A stretch of 46,221 nt of DNA. Source: Mitosporidium daphniae (Eukaryota; Microsporidia). The stretch's first letter is position 1. Each line of letters opens with the position of its first letter. Under the pieces are notes generated by a model that saw nothing but the letters and a program-made list of their open reading frames with translations, searched no databases and had not been told where the DNA came from. The position numbers and the translations under genes are program-made. Below are positions 41,390 to 46,221 of the stretch, piece after piece. Location: NCBI RefSeq assembly GCF_000760515.2, contig NW_013546545.1, positions 1-46,221 on the forward strand, written 5' to 3'.

Positions 41390-41582
41390 TCTGTTCAATT
41401 GATTTCTAGATTAATGGTTGCACATGCCCCATCAAGATGTGTGGCATGATCATCAACAAATGCCATTTGCAGCGGCGAGGGTTACCTGCCCTCAAACGGG
41501 CAATATAAACTCGAGTAAAAGCGGCCGATTTCATTGGGGCTAGGGTCAAAATAGTTAAAGATAAAAAAAAATTTAAAGCTTT

Positions 41583-42589
41583 ATGATGATGGCCCAGTCT
41601 GTAGCTTCTGGATGCAGTAAAGGTATCCCATATGTTGCGGCTTACCCTCATAGAATGCGCAGAGCCGAGCAATTATCAAAACTACCAGCAACAGGGCCAC
41701 GACGATTCAGACATTGAAGGGCCTTCACCATGGATCGAATGGTTTTTATCCCAGCCGGAGCATCGATACTTTATTGAAATAGAAGAAGAGTACATCATGG
41801 ATCGCTTTAACTTGACTGGACTGCCTGCATCTGTCCAGCACTTTCAACGTGCGTTGGACAGGATCACCTTGGATTCTGAAGAAGTTGCATCCATTTTCGA
41901 TTCTTCATCCTGTTCGGGCTCCACCTCAATCAGCAATGACGAATCGTCAGATTCACTAAGCATTGAATCGTCTGGACGTAGTACATCATTGATAACCATG
42001 AATACATCCTCCCGGTCCTGTGGCTCCGAAGAGGGCGAGGCCAATGCATCGAAAAAACGGATTCAAGGCTCGCACGAGGAATACCGCCTAAAAAAGCAGA
42101 TCCATGCGTCTTCTCTGCATTTGTATGGGCTAATTCATGCCAGGTATTTGACGACGTCAGCTGGAATGGCCAGAATGTATGCCAAGTGGAAGGATCGCGC
42201 GTTCGGCTGCTGCCCACGGGTATTTTGCCGCGGATTTGCCCTGCTTCCGGTTGGCTTGTCCGACCTCCCTGAAAAATCGTATGTTGTCCTATATTGTGGG
42301 AGCTGCGACGATATTTATCGACCGAAAAGCACGCAATTCCACCGTAAGCGCATACCCATGTGTGGTAACTATTTTAGATATTGACGGTGCTTATTTTGGC
42401 ACGTCGTTTCCGCACCTCTTTTTCCAGCAATATAAAAACTCGCGGCCTCAATCCAAACACACCGACTATTACATTCCCAAGATCTTTGGGTTTAAGCTAC
42501 ATGCGTCCACACCGATCCCATTGCCGATACCAGTAGTTGAGCCGATGCTGCCCCCAATCGAAGTAACTGAAGAAAACCATATCCATTAA
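41583..42589 (+). CDS. CKB: Casein kinase II regulatory (beta) subunit
   Basis: Preferred model: exon 1 41583-41622 (MMMAQSVASGCSK), a 31-nt intron (41623-41653), exon 2 to 42343, a 34-nt intron (42344-42377) and exon 3 to 42589. An intronless 5' end starting at ATG 41632 is also in frame, but the A/T box AAAAATTTAAAGC sits right before 41583. Conserved: WIEWFLSQPEHRYFIEIEEE, FNLTGLPASVQHFQRALD, LYGLIHARYL, zinc cysteines CPRVFC and YCGSC, and DGAYFGTSFPHLFF. An insertion of about 50 Ser-rich residues lies between the N-lobe and the LYGLIHARY block, longer than in animal CK2-beta. The beta dimer assembles the CK2 tetramer. Confidence 0.93.
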
Positions 42590-42621
42590 TTAATAAAATT
42601 GCAATTTTAATTTTTGTCAAA

Positions 42622-42990
42622 ATGGGCATTTTCGCTCATCGTCCAAGGCGGTTTTCTTCCCAACCAGCGTCGGACATGCTGCCAAAGTTTAGCAAGATAA
42701 GATTTGCAGCGCTTTTAAAGCGCTCTGACTCTGATAAGGCCGAAATCGCTGCACAGCGCGCCCACAGGCAAAGCTTTTATAAGAGACCACATGTTCCAAC
42801 ACCAATTCCCCCACACCTGGAAACTGCCGAGCAATTTCTGGGTGCCCTTGGCCGGAATTTGGTCAACCACGCGTCCAAATTTGCGTCTTGGGATGCGTTT
42901 TTCAAAACAACATCTAGTGCAATGGAAAAGCTCGGAATCGGATGCCGAGAGCGGAAATACATCTTAGCATGGCAGTATAATTTCAGGTAG
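42622..42990 (+). CDS. FYV4: Mitochondrial ribosomal protein mS41 (Fyv4, IGR motif)
   Basis: 122 residues. A basic N-terminus (MGIFAHRPRRFSSQPASDML) suits a mitochondrial presequence. The last 65 residues match the IGR-motif domain: PIPPHLETAEQFLGALGRNLVNHAS, then FASWDAFFKTTSSAMEKLGI and RERKYILAWQYNFR. The name-giving IGR is LGR here. In yeast Fyv4 is a small-subunit mitoribosomal protein. There is no intron, and it lies 32 bp downstream of the CK2-beta stop. Confidence 0.82.
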   Translation: MGIFAHRPRRFSSQPASDMLPKFSKIRFAALLKRSDSDKAEIAAQRAHRQSFYKRPHVPTPIPPHLETAEQFLGALGRNLVNHASKFASWDAFFKTTSSAMEKLGIGCRERKYILAWQYNFR

Positions 42991-43192
42991 GCCCTTGTGG
43001 TTATTGTTACCACAACTAGACTCGGCATAATGCCAACATATGTACCACCGTCAACTAGATCAATTAAGAAGGGATATTGGCCAGATAATAAATAAAATTC
43101 GCTTTATTTGGGCCAGTTAATACCGCAGAATGGGATCAGATCGAATGCAATGGAATCGGAAGCGCGCTTAATTAGCACCGTGGCAACGGCAG
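42991..43192. other. Convergent intergenic region, nothing recognised
   Basis: 202 bp between two convergent stops. It includes a weak inverted pair (GTGGTTATTGTTACCAC near 42997) that could be a small hairpin. Confidence 0.3.
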
Positions 43193-44266
43193 TTAATTCC
43201 GGGAAGGATTATTCCAGGGATACGATGCGGAGGGCGGCTGGTATTGGTCATCTCTAAATGGCGAGGTAAAAAGATTTGATGATGGAGCGGCCCCAGATCT
43301 AGCAAGTCTGACAAAGCGCTTCTGCTGCCTTCGGATCTTTTCGATCCGACTAGCCTCGCGGTTGTTTCCACAACACCAAATAGAGGACAATACCACGATG
43401 GCCAATATGAATAGCGAGCCAAATAGAATGTAATACGGGTGTAAATTCAAAAAGTACTTTCCATGGATATTATCGGAAAGAGGAGATGTGGCCGATAAAT
43501 TTGAGTTCGAATGCATGAGATCTGAAGATTTGATGAAACCCGCACAAAAGCCAGGATTCTCAAACGAACCGTCGAGCGGTAAACATTGCCCGTTTGTAAG
43601 GAACTGCCGGTTCGACGCGTTGAATATGCCCGGAAAGGCTTCGAGGAGCGAAGAGCTGGAGCAATCTTGCTGTGAGTAGCAATGGATGCGACACTTCAAA
43701 GAGGACTCTAAATCACATCCAAGCCCCTCGGCACACATCGCGCTTGAGGTGCAATACTGGTTCAGCGATCTTCTGGGAATGCAGAACCCATTGACCATGG
43801 AATATCGGCGCTCAGTTGCTTCATTGCCCACCGCCACAACAGACAGATATTCTCCATCAGATTGAGGGCTAGGATTAAAAGGGAGCTCTTTTCCGTTTTC
43901 ATCAACAAAAATTCCACAAAATTCATTAGCAGCACAATCAAGCGAGGAATGGCATGACATTGAATGACACCCATTGAGTAAAGCCTCGGAAGAGGCTTTA
44001 AGATCGCCTCGTCCACAGCCACTGGACCCATATCCGTTATATGAGGCAAACCCGAGCATTGAGAGCAGCCACATCGGCTCCTTGTCCGACACACATCTGG
44101 AAGAAATAGAATTGCATCGCATGCCATCCCCACATGTATGCGCCCTCACAAAGCGTTTACATGGACTGCCAGGCTTCGAATTGCGGACGCATTTCTTGCT
44201 TTGCATGTCGCAATGGTCCGTTATGGGGCAGTTGTGGGATGTGAGGCATCTTTTGCTATCCGACAT
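43193..44266 (-). CDS. Cys-rich single-pass membrane protein, unknown
   Basis: 357 residues with about 26 cysteines in the first 255 (pairs such as CLTSHNCPITDHC, CTSSAMCAEGLGC and CYSQQDC), then one membrane helix (HPYYILFGSLFILAIVVLSSIW), a CC and a basic cytosolic tail (RIEKIRRQQKRFVRLARS). The spacing C-x5-C-x5-6-C resembles dickkopf-like or EB-type Cys modules of surface proteins. No signal peptide is encoded after the ATG, so a small upstream exon is likely missing, but I found no convincing one. A secreted or wall-facing role is inferred. Confidence 0.6.
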   Translation of the reverse strand: MSDSKRCLTSHNCPITDHCDMQSKKCVRNSKPGSPCKRFVRAHTCGDGMRCNSISSRCVSDKEPMWLLSMLGFASYNGYGSSGCGRGDLKASSEALLNGCHSMSCHSSLDCAANEFCGIFVDENGKELPFNPSPQSDGEYLSVVAVGNEATERRYSMVNGFCIPRRSLNQYCTSSAMCAEGLGCDLESSLKCRIHCYSQQDCSSSSLLEAFPGIFNASNRQFLTNGQCLPLDGSFENPGFCAGFIKSSDLMHSNSNLSATSPLSDNIHGKYFLNLHPYYILFGSLFILAIVVLSSIWCCGNNREASRIEKIRRQQKRFVRLARSGAAPSSNLFTSPFRDDQYQPPSASYPWNNPSRN

Positions 44267-44467
44267 GGTAGATGCTGCAGATTTTAAGAAAGTTTTAATG
44301 GAAATTCATTATTTAGCTTTCGTTCCTTGGTTTGCAATCGGACCAATCATATTTCAAAGCATTTAAAAAGATTTTAAAATATTTCCAATCAAACACGTTG
44401 ATCAGTTTTGAATTTTCAGTTATTTAATGTTTAAAGATGGAAGGCCGCCTTTCCCCAAATTTACAAA

Positions 44468-45632
44468 ATGTCCGCCGTGGAAACTCTTTTGGATGCCAGA
44501 GAGCCATTTAAATTTATTGGCAAATGGAAGAAATCGGATCCGTGTATTTCCGAACGTCCGGCTGAAGACGTCGAATATGACGAACCGCACGCTAAGCGTC
44601 GGATTGCGATTCTGGAATCCCACCCCGAAGTCAGACATCTTTATGGCAATTGCCATTTGACTTTTTTGGTGTTTATATTTGCTCTCATCATACATGGGAT
44701 GGTTGCACATTTTTTGACCCATCTTTCTTACCCAATTATCGTTTTCTTGTCGTTTTTTGTTGGCGGAACGGTTTGCCAACTTATGGGCGTCATTATTCAC
44801 GAGGCCACTCATGATTTGATATTTCCAAATTCTTTGCTCAATACAATGGTCCTTTTTCTTTGTAATTTGCCCATTCCCATCCCTATTTCGGCATCTTTTA
44901 GACGGTATCATTTGGATCATCATGCTTTTCAAGGCAAGGTGCACATCTGTTAATTTATCTCGCTAGGTGTGGTTGGAAAAGATCCAGATTTGCCGCTTGA
45001 AATTGAATATCATCTGATCCGCGGGTCTCCTATCAAAAAGTTGATATGGCTTCTTATTTATCCAGCAATGTATGCTATCAGAGGCGCATCTTTGAAAAAA
45101 GTACCCTCTGCTGCCGAGGTTGTCAATGTAATTTTTGTGATCGCTTTCCAAATGGCATTATATCGCTTTTACGAATGGAATGCCTCGTTTATTCTCTATT
45201 ATTGGCTCTCATTTTACTTTGGGTATACCATTCATCCAGCGGCTGCACACTTTATTCAGGAGCACTTTACATGGGTGGACGGTCAAGAAACATACTCTTA
45301 TTACGGAAGCTTAAACCTTGTTTTCCTAAACATAGGCTATCACAATGAACACCACGACTTTAGTCAGGTAAGCTATTTTGTTCCTTTACGTCCACTAGAT
45401 TCCTTGGATTTACTTGCCCAAGGTAACAGGAATAGCTCCAGAGTTTTATTCTGAGCCCCAGTATTTTTCGCACAAATCCTGGGTTAAAGTCTACATTGAT
45501 TTCATCTTTTCAAGGGAATTAGGTCCGCAAAGCCGGGTCATTCGAACATATGAAGCACATTTGAATGGCCGAAATATGATTTCGTCCAAACGCCTTGCTC
45601 GTCAAGGCAAGAATAACAAGCTTGTTAAATAA
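44468..45632 (+). CDS. DEGS/DES1: Sphingolipid delta-4 (dihydroceramide) desaturase
   Basis: Three exons with introns 44934-44966 (33 nt, GC-AG) and 45368-45398 (31); 366 residues. Family features: N-terminal YDEPHAKRRIAILESHPEVR, membrane helices, and His boxes HEATHD, HLDHH and HNEHHD. Further matches: AAHFIQEHFTWVDGQETYSY, HKSWVKVYIDFIFSRELGP. The enzyme puts the delta-4 double bond into dihydroceramide in the ER membrane. The first intron cannot use the GT 5 bases downstream, since that shifts the frame; GC at AG|GCAAGG gives FQG-VVGKDPDLP. The C-terminal 30 residues are basic. Confidence 0.93.
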
Positions 45633-45843
45633 AATCCAACTTTGCATGTGACCAGCATCTGGTCTTCAATAGTCAGGTTCCATTCGCAATTATTTTTAAT
45701 TACGTAACATGTACACTACTATTCTGCCTTCGTCTCAATAAGCATCAAAACAGGCGGAGTACCGGTTGGGAAAAGAACGCACATGTGCATTTTGAAAAGT
45801 AAACAATTAAAATTAGCGCTGTGAAAAAACAGAAAAAGATAGA

Positions 45844-45961
45844 ACCTACAGCACGCAGTATTCCCATGCGGTCACCCATCATAGTACTGACTGCGCCAGC
45901 ACTGGCTTGACTTCGGGGATCGGACGAGACCCGGTGTTTTCCAGTGTGTATGGCCGTAGAT
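45844..45961 (-). rRNA. rrn5: 5S ribosomal RNA, copy 2
   Basis: Same 118-nt gene as copy 1 with one change. Its 3' end reads GCTGTAGGT, so helix I pairs fully with ATCTACGGC (two G-U pairs allowed). This is likely the standard functional sequence. Confidence 0.95.
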
Positions 45962-46043
45962 ATTGGGTTGATAAAATATTTTAATATATATTTATTATTT
46001 GAGCATCTTTCGAAGCCCGATTTGGATATTTACAATTTGAACG

Positions 46044-46221
46044 ATGCCAATCTCAGCCCTCTCCAGGTCTACATCTAAAAAAGCATTTGGAATCATTTTG
46101 CTGCTTATATTTTCAATTGAGTTTATCATTTTTATGGTTAGCTTTATCCCTTCACCCAGCTCTCCATTTAAGATCTCATTCTGGGCGATCAAGGATGATG
46201 GCTTCTATAATAGCGGCTATT
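46044..46221 (+). CDS. Four-TM membrane protein, copy 2, 5' part only
   Basis: The first 59 codons are identical to those of the gene at 27638; the window ends inside it. Whether the second copy is complete cannot be seen. Confidence 0.7.
   Translation, partial: MPISALSRSTSKKAFGIILLLIFSIEFIIFMVSFIPSPSSPFKISFWAIKDDGFYNSGY

Larger units (their letters stand above)
40994..41582. other. 589-bp gap with tandem repeats, no firm gene
   Basis: The largest gap of the window. It holds two tandem repeats (listed separately). A minus-strand frame (about 41098-41327) encodes about 70 residues with one hydrophobic helix (VCTCVLGAIFVPYYVLGFLI) but lacks an ATG. A basic frame at about 41490-41540 (MKSAAFTRVYIARLRA) could be its first exon, but I could not join them in a convincing way. 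Confidence 0.45.
45743..46221. repeat. Segmental duplication, copy 2 (runs off the window)
   Basis: Identical to 27337-27815 except at 45846. It contains a 5S gene and the 5' part of the 4-TM gene. A window ending inside a repeat is what an assembly break at a multi-copy repeat would look like. Confidence 0.97.

Noticed and set aside
1-46221. Transposons, LTR elements or virus-derived genes
   Set aside because: No reverse transcriptase, integrase, transposase, capsid or long terminal repeat sequence was recognised; the only long duplication is the 5S/4-TM unit.

Overview
Eukaryotic nuclear DNA from a very compact genome, about 43% GC by eye. Roughly 37 genes fit in 46 kb, with intergenic gaps often under 100 bp. 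Most genes are cut by extremely short spliceosomal introns: about 50 placed here by protein homology, nearly all 23-36 nt, GT...TAG. Gene content is fungal-like: fungal-type GH15, Acl4, Leu5-type CoA carrier, Pol5, Nse1, Maf1, mS41/Fyv4. Short introns, almost no 5' UTR, an A/T box at the start codon, and introns right after the ATG in translation genes recall Microsporidia. A genuine mitochondrion (succinyl-CoA ligase, ATPase inhibitor IF1, EF-Ts, uS19m, mS41) and a peroxin (Pex13) argue against a typical microsporidian. My inference is an early-diverging Rozellomycota/Microsporidia relative of the Mitosporidium or Paramicrosporidium kind; the sequence does not prove the species.

Layout. 1-5 kb: a left-end fragment, Pol5 (-), a tiny spliced protein (-), succinyl-CoA ligase alpha (-). 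5-12.8 kb: eEF2 (+), a membrane protein (-), NC2-alpha (-), Pex13 (-), ER-type cyclophilin (+), a disordered protein (-). 12.8-18.1 kb: valyl-tRNA synthetase (-), tRNA-Gln (+), IF1 (+), Nse1 (-), RPL35 (+). 18.2-25.7 kb: tetraspanin (-), CoA carrier (-), RPS17 (+), EF-Ts (+), PPIL2-like U-box protein (-), a small basic protein (+), Acl4 (+), uS19m (-). 25.7-33 kb: Dbp8 (+), 5S rRNA (-), 4-TM protein (+), Utp14 (-), GH15 (+). 33-46 kb: Pop1 (-), a coiled-coil gene (+), Maf1 (+), a coiled-coil protein (+), Uba4 (+), Bem46-like hydrolase (+), a repeat-bearing gap, CK2-beta (+), mS41 (+), a Cys-rich membrane protein (-), sphingolipid delta-4 desaturase (+), then a second, nearly identical copy of the 5S/4-TM unit in which the window ends.

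How the genes fit together. Ribosome production dominates: Pol5, Utp14, Dbp8, Pop1, Acl4, RPL35, RPS17, 5S rRNA and the Pol III repressor Maf1, followed by translation (eEF2, ValRS, tRNA-Gln, Uba4 for tRNA thiolation). A second set maintains mitochondria and CoA metabolism. There are no operons; neighbouring genes are independent units, often divergent or convergent. I saw no transposon, virus-like element or CRISPR array. In-frame introns whose length is a multiple of three and that lack stops are easily missed here (two were found only from protein homology), so long apparently intronless genes may still hide some.
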